Source of the DNA: Rugalucina vietnamica
Lineage: Eukaryota > Mollusca > Bivalvia > Lucinida > Lucinidae
Assembly: GCA_964017185.1 (NCBI GenBank)
Contig: OZ024884.1
Location: forward strand, 1,663,573 to 1,727,572
DNA length: 64,000 bases
Reading direction: 5' to 3'
Under the pieces are notes generated by a model, which worked only from the letters and a program-made list of their open reading frames with translations, ran no database searches and was not told where the DNA came from. The position numbers and the translations under genes are program-made. Position 1 is the stretch's first letter, and the number at the start of each line of letters is the position of its first letter. Below are positions 32,111 through 44,012 of this stretch, piece by piece.

Positions 32111-33114
32111 ATGTTTTAGTGTGTATATTTGAATTCTACCCAAGTTAATATTTCATGTGTCAACATTTCGAATGTGTACCGCAACAAAACAGACTATGAC
32201 GCCACATTATTCGATATCTATGATGTGATAACCTTTATCATCTGTTCTTTTGGGTTCATGATAAACATTCTCAACATCATTGCTATATTGAATGCACCAG
32301 GAAAACTGACGCCTCACTCTAAACTGGTTATCAGCCTTGCGGTATCTGACATTTGTGTTGTGCTACCCACTCTAGTTGCAGAAATAAGAATTATTATAGC
32401 AACTTTACTTGTTGGAGATGTTAATCAATCTTGCTACTATGAATTGGTTGTACATAAGTATTTCCAACCAGGCGTCGTGTTAGTTTCGTTATTAAATCTT
32501 CTAATGTTAGGGATAGACCATTATATAGCGATTGTTAAACCACTGCATTATGACAGAATATTGTCTACAAAACGCATAAGCGCATGCGTGGCCTTCATTT
32601 GGATTTTTAGTTTCGTCGCAAGTGTGATTGAAAACATTCCTAAGATTATAAGCTACTTTAAAAGCAATGAGGACCAATTTTGCCTTTATATGATCGTAGA
32701 ATATCTGCCAAGATTCCCATATCTACTTGTTATACCAGTGTTTTTGTGTTAGTCATTATATACACGCGAATCTATGTGGCATACACAAAGTATGTTACAC
32801 GACGTCAGATCTTTCATCCAGACGACCAACACAACAATAAAGCCATTGTCACGACGTTATTGATAATTATAACATTTATGATTGGTTGGGTTCCTGTAAG
32901 TGTAATGTCTATAATAAGTACTATAAATTATACAGGCGTATTAATTCTTTTGAATTCATCATGTGATGCACTAATTTACGCAGTGCGGCTAGAAGTTGTC
33001 AAACAAGGGTATAAAATTGTCCTTACAAAATTGTGTAGAAAGTGTCGTATTCGTTTAGCCATCGGCCAAACAGTTACAGGCAGACCCAGGATAGAATTAC
33101 AAAATATGGGTTAA
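32111..33114 (+). pseudogene. GPCR-C: receptor with early stop and frameshift
   Basis: The normal start context is kept, but codons 2-3 are TTT TAG (TCT GAG in the others), a stop at codon 3. The next frame-consistent codon is a TTG, not a start. TM1-TM5 are otherwise open and include extracellular loop 1 in full (TLLVGDVNQSC), DHY, and FIWIF in TM4. One base is lost in GTGTTTATTGTG (about 32742), so TM6-TM7 are read in another frame to QNMG. It shares the 17-codon loss before TM7 with A and D, but not their 7-codon loss in loop 1. Non-functional. Confidence 0.9.
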
Positions 33115-33372
33115 CAATGCAGTGTTGTGTTAATATCGTCTGAGACCGTTTCTTATCTTTCTCATATAGAACAGATAGACGGACCACAGTCTCTTCAAAA
33201 CATAGATTTTTTGATTCCCGTGTACATCTTATTTATATTATGATTGCAAATTATTTGTTGGATTGATTCTATGGAAGTATGACCAGCTTGTACATATTCA
33301 AGATACCAGGATTGTAATTTCAAAAAATCTTAAAAACAGTCAACTACAAAATAAGTACAGACAGATGCAAAA

Positions 33373-34388
33373 ATGGCTGAATGTGTATATTTGAATTTTA
33401 GCCAAGCCAACAATTCATGTGTTAACATTTCGAATAAGCACCGCAACGGAAGGAACATCAACGCTGAAAGAAGATATTACAATATATATCTTCTTTATGT
33501 TAACAATACCTTTTGTCCATTTGAAATAATCATAAACATTCGCAACATCATTGGTATATTGAATGAAACAGGAAAACGGACGCCACACTCTAAACTGGTT
33601 AATAGCCTTACAGTATCTGACATTAGTGATGTGCTAACCGCCCTAGTTACAGAAATAAGTATATAGCTGTAGTTTTGGTAAAATTGAAATATATTGCTAT
33701 TATACTATTATTTGGTTGTACAGGGTGTCCAAAAACGTAGCTGCTACAATATATGTTTACTGTTTATTTCATTTTCACAGATAATTCAATCAAACTTATC
33801 AGGAGTATGCTTCAAAACAACGTCTTTAGATTATGTACTTTGCATAATATCCAAAATGACCACCATCATTGTAAATGGCCACTTTCGGAGAAACGAAAAT
33901 TTTACATAACACATGGTCGTTCACTCCCCATTTTGGAAAAGAATCTCCATTTTTCACTACATTTTGTCCAGTTTTTAATAAATGCTTTTAGTTTCTGATA
34001 ATTATCGTTACTTCACCCTCTTAAGGGAAAATAAAGGCTTGAAAATGCTTGGATATTGCATTTTGCTACTGCTTTTCATTTCCACGAATGCGAGTTGCAT
34101 CAGACAACAGGAAGTGACATCCCAGATTCGTTATAACTCGTTTTGACGTCACTTGCTCATGAAGCTTTACCTAGCAAACTGGAGGTCATATTATGAATCA
34201 AATATAACAACAGTCCTTCTGTTTAAAATATTTTGCTTATATCTGCTTTATTTAACAAAGCTGTTCACTTTTTTGTAGCGGCTACGTTTTTTGGACACCC
34301 TGTATATACGTATATCGAACAAGGCGCCGTGTTAGTTTCATTGTTAAATCTTCTCAAGCTAAATTTGGCCATTACATAGCGATAATAT
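33373..34388 (+). pseudogene. GPCR pseudogene psi3, split by a MITE
   Basis: Almost identical to psi2: ATGGCTGAATGTGTA, 97 open codons, stop at 33666, MITE at 33721-34302, then the VLVSLLNLL remnant. It lies 258 bp after GPCR-C. The high similarity to psi2 shows a recent duplication of this part even though GPCR-C and GPCR-A have different lesions. Confidence 0.88.
33721..34302. mobile_element. TA-flanked MITE with TIRs (copy 3)
   Basis: Same ends, length (582 bp) and position in the receptor pseudogene as copy 2. Confidence 0.9.
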
Positions 34389-34487
34389 TTCACAGCTGAG
34401 AAACACGTGGTACGGAATGGGTGACGCACAATGAAATTCTAACCAAAAGTGAGACGAGAAATTCGAGTTTTCTCCTATATGGTTTAC

Positions 34488-34735
34488 TTTATTGACTGCT
34501 AGATACGTGCAGTCAATGAAGATATTAAACATTTATTGAATGAAAGTAACATAAGGAATTCAGGTTATTTCGTTTTAGCAAACACTTCCGCCCATTGAAC
34601 ATATAGTACTTCCAACATAATAACATTGAAGTGTTTGCGAAAACGAAATAACCGGGATTTCTGATGCTCCTTTCTTCCAATAAATGATCAATTTCTGCAT
34701 TGACTGCACCTATCTGTCAGTCAGTAGAAGAGTCG
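34488..34735. repeat. Palindrome copy 3
   Basis: Both arms complete; inner arms GGTTATTTCGTTTTAGCAAA and TTTGCGAAAACGAAATAACC. Confidence 0.8.
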
Positions 34736-35789
34736 CCGTTGGAAAAATTTAGAAAATCTAACCTCAACTTCGTTCTCAGTTGCTGTGTGTGTCATCGATC
34801 ATTTATCGGTTTGTATATATTCAATACCACGTGATTGTCAGTAGTGATAATTGTTAAACTGCTAAAACACAATCATGGTGGACATTTCACAAAATACATA
34901 TTATAGGCCAACATTTTGCCTTGGTGCACTCCTAGAATGATGTAAATGTCATGGCTTAATAAGATACTTCTCAAGCTTTCCAGTGATATATAATATGTGC
35001 GGGTTAATAGTAGCGAAACTGTTCACTGCCCAGTTAAAAGGCTTTAATTGGCCATTTTTGTGTGTTATAAAGTTTCACTTCAAAAATTCTTTTTTCTAAA
35101 GACACCAGCTGCCGAAGGCAGCTTCGACCGGCCAGCCGTAGGTATGTAAACACATTGTCCTTCCGAAGTGTCTTCGGCTGTTTCCGCCACATGCCGAACA
35201 AATACGAACGCCTAAAAAAACACCGAAGGTGTTTAAAAAAAATGATCAAATAAAATGAATTGCAGAAAAATTTGTTTTTCAAAATATTTATGTATACATT
35301 TTCAATAAATGATTTTCTAAATTAAATACGGAATCGACCGAACTGGGTGGCCATATTGTTTTGGAATGGATCCATCATATTTTTTTTTCACCAGCTTATC
35401 GAATCTCACGTTATGGGAAACGCGGGTACCATAGCGTTTCCGGGTCTCCGTAGCAACGGCAAGGTTCTAAAATTATTGAAAATCTAACGCAATGCAGCAA
35501 ATGATGAACGTTTCTCGCGATTTCAAGACCTATTTGGAGTCGCTCGCTGTTGGACAGTTGTAATTACAGATGCCGGAGACTTTAAAGTGATAACTGACGT
35601 AGAAACAAGTTGTTAAATCAGGAATTTAACTTTTAACGTGAAACAAATTCAGGAGGAAGTCGTCATTCGAAAGTGAAAGTGCAGGTGTAAGTTGAACACA
35701 AACAAGTTTTACTCTTCATTTAACACATTTTCTACATTCACTAGCTGCCACAGCCAGCACGACCAAAGTTTTGTGTTCCTATTTTGGTT

Positions 35790-36730
35790 GGCGTCACTGT
35801 CTATCAAAGTGTCTTAACTGCCGTAGGCAGTTTTCGGTTTCTGAGATGGATGGCATTACTGCCTATCAAAGTGTCTTAACTGCCGTAGGCAGTTTTCGGT
35901 TCTGAGATGGGTGGCTTCAATGAGACAGTTGGCGTCACTGTCTATCAAAGTGTCTTAACTGCCGTAGACACCTTTCGGTTTCTGAGATGGATGGCATTAC
36001 TCTCTATCAAAGTGTCTTAACTGCCGTAGGCAGTTTTCTGTTCCTGAGATGGGTGGCTTCATTGAGACAGTTGGCGTCACTGCCTATCAAAGTGTCTTAA
36101 CTGCCGTAGGCAGTTTTCGGTTTCTTAGATGGATGACATCACTGCCTATCAAAGTGTTTTAACTGCCGTAGGCAGTTTTCGGTTACTTAGATGGGTGGCT
36201 TCACAGAGACAGTTGGCGTCACTGTCTATCAAAGTGTCTTAACTGCCATAGGCAGTTTTCGGTTTCTGAGATGGTTGGCCTCACTGTCTATCAAAGTGTT
36301 TTAACTGCCGTATGGCAGTTTTCGGTTGCTGAGACGGTTGGCATCAATGTCTATCAAAGTTTCTTTTAAAACTGCCGGTAGGCAATTTTCCATTCTAAGT
36401 TTCAAAGTCAGATCCGTTCAAATTCAGATCAAAGTTTCTTAACTGCCTGTAGGCAGTTTTCGGTTTCTGAGACAGATGGCCTCACTGCCTCTGAGACGGT
36501 TGGCGTCAGTCTTATCAGTTTTCTGTTCCCAAGAGGAATGGCCTCACTGTCTTTCATAGTGTCTTTACTACCGGTAGGCAGTTTTGGGTTCATGAGACTC
36601 ATGGCTAACTGGAAGACAGTTTTCAGTTCCTGAGATGGATGTCCTCACTGTCTGTCAAAGTGTCTTTCGGTTGCTGAGACTGATGGCCTCACTGTCTATC
36701 AAAGTGTGTTAACTGCCAGAAGTCAGTTCT
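35790..36730. repeat. Minisatellite of ~60-bp units with GCCGTAGGCAG core
   Basis: More than a dozen units of TATCAAAGTGTCTTAACTGC then CGTAGGCAGTTTTCGG, some with an added CTTCAATGAGACAGTTGGC. Each unit holds a small palindrome (CTGCCGTAGGCAG). Units become more diverged to the right. Confidence 0.9.
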
Positions 36731-37338
36731 ATTTTAACCAGTTTATCGATTCTCAAAAACTGAGTACCAGAGCGCTTCCGGGTCTCTTTAGCGACAACAA
36801 AGTTCTTAAATTCTAAAGAAGCCTGACATGCAGCAGCACAAACCCACAAATCCATATATATAAAGCTTTTTGCAAAGCTTTCTGTATTGAGCAGTTATAA
36901 AATTGAAGTTCAGAACCTTTTAATTTATGCATTGAAGTCCGGATATTTAAGTCAAACAGGAAGTGACTTAGCCTGACAGAAATACCAATGAAAGATATTC
37001 GGAAAGTGAAAGTAGAAATGTCAATGAATAATTCTGCAGAGGCTCAAACCAAAGTAAAATGCTTAACAGACTAGACATTACACAACCCAAAAGACTCTCA
37101 AGTTTTATCAAGCAGGCAGCTCGACCAGCCAGCAGCTCCAGCCTGTGGCTGGTCTGTGTCTTAAATACTGTCCATACACCATCCTCCAAAAAATATGTTT
37201 TGTGTCTTTTGAAAATTTCTAAACTTTTTAAACACTAGCTGCCGCAGGCAGCTCCACCAGCCACAGGCTGGTTGGTGTGACTGTCTTGATTGTTCATACA
37301 CCATCCTCCAAAAAATATGCTTTGTGTCTCTTCTAAAT
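36731..37338. repeat. Degenerate continuation of the insertion's own repeats
   Basis: Contains interspersed AGCTGCCGCAGGCAGCTC plus CCACAGGCTGG and CATACACCATCCTCCA, motifs recurring at 37240, 37990, 38560 and 38640. No gene. Confidence 0.55.
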
Positions 37339-37520
37339 CATGCGCGGATCCAGAGGGGGGACCGGGGGTCCGGACCCCCCCCCCCTTGAATTTGAAATTT
37401 TTACCTAAAAAAGGGTAATTTCGGGATTGGGGGGGGGGGGTTGGACCCCCCCTCGTCTGTGACCAAAATATACCATTTTCGTTGGACCTCCTCTCATGAA
37501 AATTTCTGGATCCGCGCATG
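37339..37520. mobile_element. 182-bp MITE with CATGCGCGGATCCAG ends
   Basis: CATGCGCGGATCCAG is exactly inverted at CTGGATCCGCGCATG. The body is strongly G- and C-tract rich (GGGGG and CCCCC runs). A small widespread-looking element nested in the 7.4-kb insertion. Confidence 0.85.
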
Positions 37521-37603
37521 TAAATAAACCAGCTCTTCTAAATACACCAGTCAGTGAATCACAAGTTTTATCAAGCAGGCAGCTCTTGGTGTCTTTACTG
37601 CCC

Positions 37604-37927
37604 AAACACCCAATGCACGACATTTCCTTTCAGAAAATGTGTTTTGTCTGGGCATGGGGACATTTTCGACAAATGTAATTTTCGATGAAATGTCGCGGAT
37701 TCCCAAACAAAGCCTCCGCGACATTTCGTCGAAAATTACATTTGTCGAAAATGTCCCCATCATCAGCCCAGATCTTTAGCCTAACCCTAGTGGTTGGTGG
37801 CTCAAAATGTGAACCTATAGGCTAGTCTTCTACGGAATAAATGTAAAAATTTTGTGGTGAATATTTTTGAAGTTACAACATTTTCTACAAAACACATTTT
37901 CGACGAAATGTCGTGCATCGCCAAACA
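37604..37927. mobile_element. Foldback element with double palindrome
   Basis: Outer arms CCAATGCACGACATTTC (37611) and ACGAAATGTCGTGCATCG (37902) are inverted. An inner near-perfect stem of about 46 bases spans 37654-37761 (ATGGGGACATTTTCGACAAA against TTTGTCGAAAATGTCCCCAT). The same GACATTTCGTCGAAAA word builds both. Confidence 0.85.
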
Positions 37928-38700
37928 CCATCCTCCAGAAACTATATATATATATATATGTTTTGTATCTTTTGAAAATTTCTAATTACACTAGCCGCAG
38001 GCAGCTCGACCAGCCATGGTCGCTGGTCATTGGCTTTACTGTCCGTTCACAGTGATTTTTTTTCGCTATAAAACAGACTCCGGTTTTAGGAGTCGTTCCC
38101 AATGGCAAAAATTATCTTTTTTTCCCAAATGCATGGTTAAAAATTCCCAATCTGAGAAAGTTTCCCAATCAGGCTTACAACTGCAACCATAATTTAATTA
38201 AACATGTACTGTTATAAGCACCAATTAATCTGATATTTGTGACATTGAATTGAATGCTAATTTTCATGTGTCATAGTCATATGATGTTTACTTTTAGAAA
38301 ACAAATCATGGTAACACTTCTCATGACATTTTTACTGGTCTTATGATTTTCTTAATTGATGGTAAAATTAAGCTGTTTTTCCCAATTGAACCGGTACTGG
38401 TACCGTTCCCAAAATGCTGAAAAAAATCACTGAAACTGTTCACCTTTCTCCAGAAACTATGTTTTATGTCTTTTATAAATACCACAGGCTGGTGGGGTGT
38501 GGGTCCCTGTCTTTACTGTCCATACACCATCCTCCAGTGTTTTGTGTCTTTTCTAAATACACCAGCTGCTGCAGGTAGCTCCACCAACCTGTGTCTTTAC
38601 TGTCCATACACCATCTTCCAGAAACTATGTTTTATGTCTTTTCTAAATACGCCATCTGCTAGACCGCAATACCAGGGCTCCACCCTATTCAATGTCTACC
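37928..38700. repeat. Degenerate repeats and T-rich sequence
   Basis: Three diverged units around CATACACCATCCTCCAG, ATGTTTTGTGTCTTTTCTAA and CACCAGCTGCTGCAGG. A short (TA)n at 37945-37959. No gene. Confidence 0.5.
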
Positions 38701-40189
38701 ATACAGAGGAATCACCCATTGAATTTCTTTTTTTTTATTAGTGGACCGATTTTCTTTTCCTTTTTTTTTGCGGCTCTTTTCAAGATTTTTGGGTTACAAA
38801 TTGAAAAGGATGTTATGGTGATATTTTTCTTGAGGTGTTTCAGAAAAGTGAGATTCTGAAAAACACAGTTTCTGAAAGATTGTGTATGGGCAGGAGTTTG
38901 TTTTCCCATTCTCTCTCCGAAGTATCTTTGTTGTTTTTTTTCTGCCACATGCGGAACAAATACATAGAAAAGACACATACTAAGGAAGATGTCACATGTA
39001 TGCATTCTGACATGAGCTTTGCTGTTGACTGGGACATTAAGCAACATTATAACATACAAATAAAACCCGGTTAGACAAAACCAGAGGCACTGGGTAGATG
39101 CCTGAAGTATAAGATTGAGTACAGTAAGCAGTGGAAATGTACTATCTTTTTGTTTAAACAAGACTTCATTGATTGTGTAGCTGTGTTTATCCTGCTGCTG
39201 CAGCTTATCTAAGTCTCGACTTTAGCATGCATAAAATGTTTTCTCATGATATGGCTCTTATTAAAAAGGTTTCCTGTCTTTATTTCAGTAAATTAATATT
39301 ATGGCCAATGGTTGGGAAGGATGGTTGAAAGATGCAAAGCTGATGGGGTACTCAGGACAGCTAGCTCATCAGTTTTGTGATTCATTGAGCAGTATTTTTA
39401 CTATTTTAGGTGTGTATGTAACTTTTGTATACGTCTAAATACTTTTATAGCAGTTTGATAAAGAAACTTAAATCATTTTGTTAAGTTTGTAAAATAACAC
39501 CTTTGAAAAACATACTGTCACCCTCAGGCTGTGAGAATTTGATAAATAGATGGGCTGCTAGAGTGTTGACCAGCCATTACACTTACATTTTCGAAACCAA
39601 GAACCACACATGCACATTGACAGAAACCACTCCAAATCAGACACTTTCTTTGGTATTTATAATACATACCATTTTTTATCTATATTGGGAATAATCTGCA
39701 AAACTTCATGATTTTAAGCTTTGAAACTCAGTAGCAAGGGTTTGAATTTGATAAATGTAGAAATGTGATGTACCACTGATCATAGCTCTATGAAGTTACT
39801 GTGTTGTTGAAATGTATTGATACAGTGTTTTCTGCATCTGCAAAATACACACTTTTATCATCACAGTGGCTGCTTACACGAGCTTTGTCTTCGAGGTTTG
39901 CGACAAAGAACAATTTAAACCAGGCTGCATATATATGAAATAATACAACTTATGAAGATTATGTTAAAAAAAAGTTGTGAAATTGATGTAGTCTGCATGA
40001 AGTGATGAAGATTGTGTTTGAAGATTGATTTATAAATATAAAAATGTGCCTTCATCTCAAACACTTTCTTATGCATGATTTCTATTGTCTTTCAGCATAA
40101 CCATGCTCAGAGGCAGGGGATGTAATCATCCATGACTCACTCCACAAACCAGAAAGCTTAAAGACGGATTATTGGTCTCTGATGATAAA
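38701..40189. other. Interior of the 7.4-kb insertion, no gene recognised
   Basis: A 149-codon open stretch on the minus strand at 38712-39161 is low-complexity at its end (KKKEKK, KKKK) and has no motif. The rest is AT-rich, apart from the exon-like stretch listed at 39289. Confidence 0.35.
39289..39406 (+). other. Exon-like stretch inside the 7.4-kb insertion
   Basis: A pyrimidine-rich TTTATTTCAG precedes and TTTTAG|GTGTGT follows. Between them ATG at 39301 opens MANGWEGWLKDAKLMGYSG and onward for about 35 codons with helical, charged character. It could be a captured gene fragment or the N-terminal helix of a retroelement gag-like protein. No family identified with confidence. Confidence 0.25.
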
Positions 40190-40426
40190 TGAGCCTGTGC
40201 GTGAGAAAACCAACAATTTGCATGGGCGAAAACAAAGACGCAGATCAGCTTCGCGGTAACTGCGAAGCTGATCAGCGTCTTTGTTTTCGCTACACGGATA
40301 GTACATTTCCTCCTCTACTTATACCCAAATTTTCAAGATCCTGGGTTCCTTCTGTGACTGTACAGGCTGTTTTGTGTTGGACCTGGTCGGAAACCCAAAT
40401 TGTTGGTTTTCTCATGCACAGGCTCA
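40190..40426. mobile_element. TGAGCC-type MITE, best-preserved copy
   Basis: TGAGCCTGTGCGTGAGAAAA is inverted at TTTTCTCATGCACAGGCTCA, and the match continues through CCAACAATTTG. A second hairpin sits inside: AAAGACGCAGATCAGCTTCG pairs with CGAAGCTGATCAGCGTCTTT. Confidence 0.85.
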
Positions 40427-40934
40427 AATCATGAAAAAATTTATCAACTGTATAAATGAAGAAGGACACCATAACAAGCACAGCTCAACCAAGTTTAAAT
40501 TTTTCTGCTTCATAAATATTGGCTAGCCAAAGTCTGTGGGACTTTCAGTTTCAGATGTAAATCACCAAAGCCAGCCAGTTGTCCTAGCTGATAAATGTAA
40601 TAAACAGTACTGCTGATAAATTAATGCTGATATTTTTATGCTCAGTTGAATTAAGAATGAAAATGGTTTTATAATGTTAACCACAAAGCAAAGATCTTCT
40701 CTAGACACAGTCAGTGATTGTGAAAACAGAAATTAATAAAAGAACAGAGTGCAATATTGTCTGTTTCATGTGAAAACATCACAGCTACACCCTACATGTA
40801 CACATTTAGTATTGATGTGCATGGTTATGTTTTACACCAGACCTCTTTCAAAGGGGCTTACAACCAAATAGATGCACACAACAGGCTTTATAAAAATCAC
40901 AAAGGATATGCATGGAATTTGGTATTTTACGGTA

Positions 40935-41000
40935 CAGCAATGGCCTGGTGGTAGAGTAGCCAATTCCAGAGCTAGAGGTTCTGGGTTCCATACATTTGCA
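40935..41000 (+). repeat. tRNA-like SINE head
   Basis: TGGCCTGGTGGTAGAGTAGC (A box) and AGGTTCTGGGTTCCAT (B box). Confidence 0.45.
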
Positions 41001-41027
41001 GCACAGTGTCCTTGAGCTCTAAAAATA

Positions 41028-41265
41028 TTTTAGCCCCGGCATGAGAAAACAGGTCTTTGGAGTTTCCAACAAGGTATGGCACAAACCTGTACAGTCACAG
41101 AAGCAGGCTAGAAGCTTGAAATTTCGGATTTAGGAAGAAGAGAAATTGTACTATCTGTGTAGTGAAAACAAAGGCTCTGATCAGCTTCTCAGTTACTGTG
41201 AAGCTGATCTGCGCCTTTGTTTTCATATAGGCAAAAATTTGGTTTTCTCACGATGCGGCTCATTT
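41028..41265. mobile_element. TGAGCC-type MITE, diverged copy
   Basis: Shares ACAGAAGCAGGCTAGAAGCT with the 6124 and 53607 copies and AAGCTGATCTGCGCCTTTGT with the 40190 copy, so it links the two subtypes. Confidence 0.7.
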
Positions 41266-41560
41266 GTTATATACTCAGATATGGCTGGTCCTAACACCAC
41301 ATGACAGAAAATAATGATATTCTGCCATACAAAACTAAACCAACAAAAGGCTTTAAGAATAAGAATAATTGTTCTGTTTATATCTTGAGGGGGTGCTATA
41401 GCTTGGATGATAGTGTACGGTTCATAATGAAATGAGCCTGACAATCATTCCCACAGACAGCACATTTCTTTCATGAAGATCAGGTTATAAAATAAACAAA
41501 CTAAAAAGCTATGTTCTGTCTACATAATAAAAAAATAAGATCACTTTAAAAGGGAAACAT

Positions 41561-41650
41561 GGTGGCCAAGTGGTAGAGCATCGGGCTCTGAATCAAGAGG
41601 TCCTAGGTTAGATCCACACTTGATGTGCCATGTTTATGTCATTGAGCAAC
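41561..41650 (+). repeat. tRNA-derived SINE head
   Basis: TGGCCAAGTGGTAGAGCATC is a good A box and AGGTTAGATCCACAC a B box. Stem pairing is incomplete. Confidence 0.55.
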
Positions 41651-42488
41651 ACATTAAATCCCAAGAGTACTGGTAAATATCCAGGGAGACGGGGCTTCGC
41701 CCTGACATGATTGAAACATTGTTGACTAGGACTTTCTGCACCCATAATAGCTCACCTGAGCCGTTAGGCTCACAGGGTGAACTTTAAGTATAGCAATGAT
41801 CGGGCGTCCTTGAGGACAATTCGGCATATAGCCAACTCCATGTGTACTTACACCTTCATATCAGTGATGAGCATACCAAATCTGATTGCTCATGCTTTAA
41901 ACACTGAAATTGTTCTTATACACAAGTCATTTGTATCCACTGCCCCTCTGGGGCGAGTGAATAGCAATTAAGGCATTTAATTTTTCAGTTTTTGAAGCCC
42001 GGCTAAAAGCCCGGCATTGAGGGGTCAGATTTGTGGTAAAATCCCTGCTAAAAGCCCCCGCTCCCCAAAGGCTGCCAAAAATGTGGAACAACAGTTGGTA
42101 GTTGTTCTATTGAAAAAGAATATGAGAGAGGAGTTTGAATTTCTGCATGTAAATGTACAGGGTCATTCACTTTACATTAAATAAGGACCATAGAAGTAAT
42201 AAAATGTTGAAATACAACTATTATCTAATTTGAATTAATGTTCAAGACTCTGTATTGGCGGGAAATTTAAAAAACCCTGGCTTATCCTTGGCACGGCCGG
42301 GACTCATTAGAGGTTAAACCCAGCACTTTAGCCCCGCTGTGGCCCCGCTATCCCCGGCCCTAGGGGAGCCGGGGATACAAATGACTGGTGGATTAGGACT
42401 GGTGTTTCTGATACCCGTTGTTGGTTTTTGCCTAAACTCTGGATGAATCAGAGTATTTAAACTCCCGCAGCTTTGCTGCTTTTTCTTG
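41651..42488. other. Right part of the 7.4-kb insertion
   Basis: Has a hairpin CTCACCTGAGCCGTTAGGCT near 41751 and a GC-rich patch with repeated GCCCGGC and CCCCGGCC (42000-42370). No gene. Ends with the GCAGC..GCTGC hairpin. Confidence 0.45.
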
Positions 42489-42855
42489 TTTTTGTTCATA
42501 TTCTCCATTATGGCTAATTATTTAGTGAGAATCTTAATAAGGATCAAGATTTTAAAGTGCTTCCAGGCCGTTCTGGTGACGTAAATCTCTAGCTCTTACT
42601 ATAGATTAACAATTAATTATGAAACAGCGCTGTTGCACTATAAAAGTGCCGCCTTCTGTTAGCGTTGGCTTTGTTTACTTGCGAGAGTAAGATACAGTCT
42701 CCTCGAATCATGTTCTATCAGCTGACGGCGTGTAAAATCGACATCATGACGCCAGACAACGTAAGACTCTCATATAGGACAATGACAATTTGACGCCATA
42801 GTGTCGTAATCGATTTCTAGGCAACCTACGAATCACGGGCTAGGTAATTAGAGCC

Positions 42856-42945
42856 ATGGATAAAAGGATTTGTATCAAAACAGCTGACGGAAAACAAATT
42901 GCGTGGTGCGTAGCGCCGATAGGTTTTCGGTTCTGTAAACGTTAA
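42856..42945 (+). pseudogene. Truncated copy of the MDKRIC short exon (segment 3)
   Basis: Same truncated frame and same TAA as 19661-19750, showing that segments 2 and 3 inherited one deletion. Confidence 0.35.
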
Positions 42946-43016
42946 ATGTAAACGTGCAAGGCTAGACTTGACCACCACATCAAACGGTAGAGGCCTACTA
43001 AGTGAAAGATTTCTCG

Positions 43017-43215
43017 TATAAAAAGCGAAATCGCACGTCATTTTAGCAATTTATACACATATGGGAACACCTCGGGAGAAAGGCCAGGGAACAAAACGAC
43101 GCCAGTTACGTCATACACCGGGGGCGTTACCTGATACCAGAATGGAACCAAATCTGTACGATCGTGGTAAAGTACTGTTTTTCAACACAGAAAAAAGGTA
43201 CAATTAGACAATGAT
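43017..43215 (+). pseudogene. TATA-plus-small-ORF cassette (segment 3)
   Basis: TATAAAAAGCG then ATG at 43061, with the same MGTP..EKGQGTKRRQL frame as 19866. An extra A in the following repeat changes its end. Confidence 0.3.
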
Positions 43216-43635
43216 CAGGAAATGACGCAATCAGAAAGTTAACCCCACCCCATAAACCGAGGGATGGGAAAAACTCAAAAGGCACTTAGGTACGTATACC
43301 AAGAAAAAGGTACAAGTGGGCAACGATCAGGAAAAGGCGCAATCAGAAAGAGATTCCCACTCCAAAAACTGAGGTGGGAAAAAAACTGAATTAACAATCA
43401 GGTACTTATACCATGAAAACATATCGTAAGCCGAATGAGCAGATATTTTCCCAAAAGGTGGCCACTCAGTTACCAAAACTTAACTCGTAAGACCATCGTA
43501 AGTATGTCCTAGTTAGGGGAACTTCCGATGCCTTCGGTTAACTAACCCGTGTCAGATTGCAAATTTAGTTTTTCCCATCTCGGTGATAAATTCTTTCTGA
43601 TTGCACCGTTTCCTGACCATTCCTAGTTTACTTTT
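43196..43635. mobile_element. Old Penelope-like variants and hairpin stretch (segment 3)
   Basis: Matches 19996-20435 piece for piece. Confidence 0.65.
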
Positions 43636-44012
43636 CCATAAAGCATACTACAAGTTATATTGACGATCTTTCATTAGTCGGACACGCTATATACAAACCT
43701 ACCGGTAGAATAATATTGGTTACAAACCTACCGCTAGAACAATATTGGTTTGCTCTTGTTAATCTATAAATCTTTGCTTCGTTTGAATTCATTATTTGGC
43801 GCGTTGTGGCTAGATGTTGTCAAGAAAGAATATGCATGTAAGGCCATTTTCTAGAAAATCCGTACAAAATGTCATAGCCGATAACCGATAACCGAAAACT
43901 TAAGAGATAATCAGTACGAGATAAGGATAAGTGCATACTTCGGCAGGATAAACTGAAACAAGTATACTGGTTCAATTTAAGTGTTTTAATGTGTTAAATG
44001 TTAAATTACTAG

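Larger units (their letters stand above)
35094..42488. mobile_element. 7.4-kb insertion, Helitron-like candidate
   Basis: Segment 2 reads TTCAAAAATTCTTTATTTTT straight through (about 18230-18250) where segment 3 has 7.4 kb inserted. The left end is about TTCTAAAGACACCAGC, followed by a palindrome GCTGCCGAAGGCAGC. The right end is GCAGCTTTGCTGC, a short hairpin, then TTTTTCTTG just before the T-rich flank. No TIR or clear target duplication. TC..hairpin..CTTG between an A/T-type target is close to, but not exactly, the Helitron rule (CTRR). It carries minisatellites, four other nested elements and an exon-like stretch; no Rep/helicase is visible. Confidence 0.6.

Noticed and set aside
38712-39161. 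149-codon minus-strand open frame
   Set aside because: Low-complexity lysine end, no domain, no homologous frame in other copies; likely chance.
41561-41650. tRNA genes (also 21603, 22746, 26005, 40935)
   Set aside because: A and B boxes are present but acceptor and anticodon stems do not pair; they are SINE heads.
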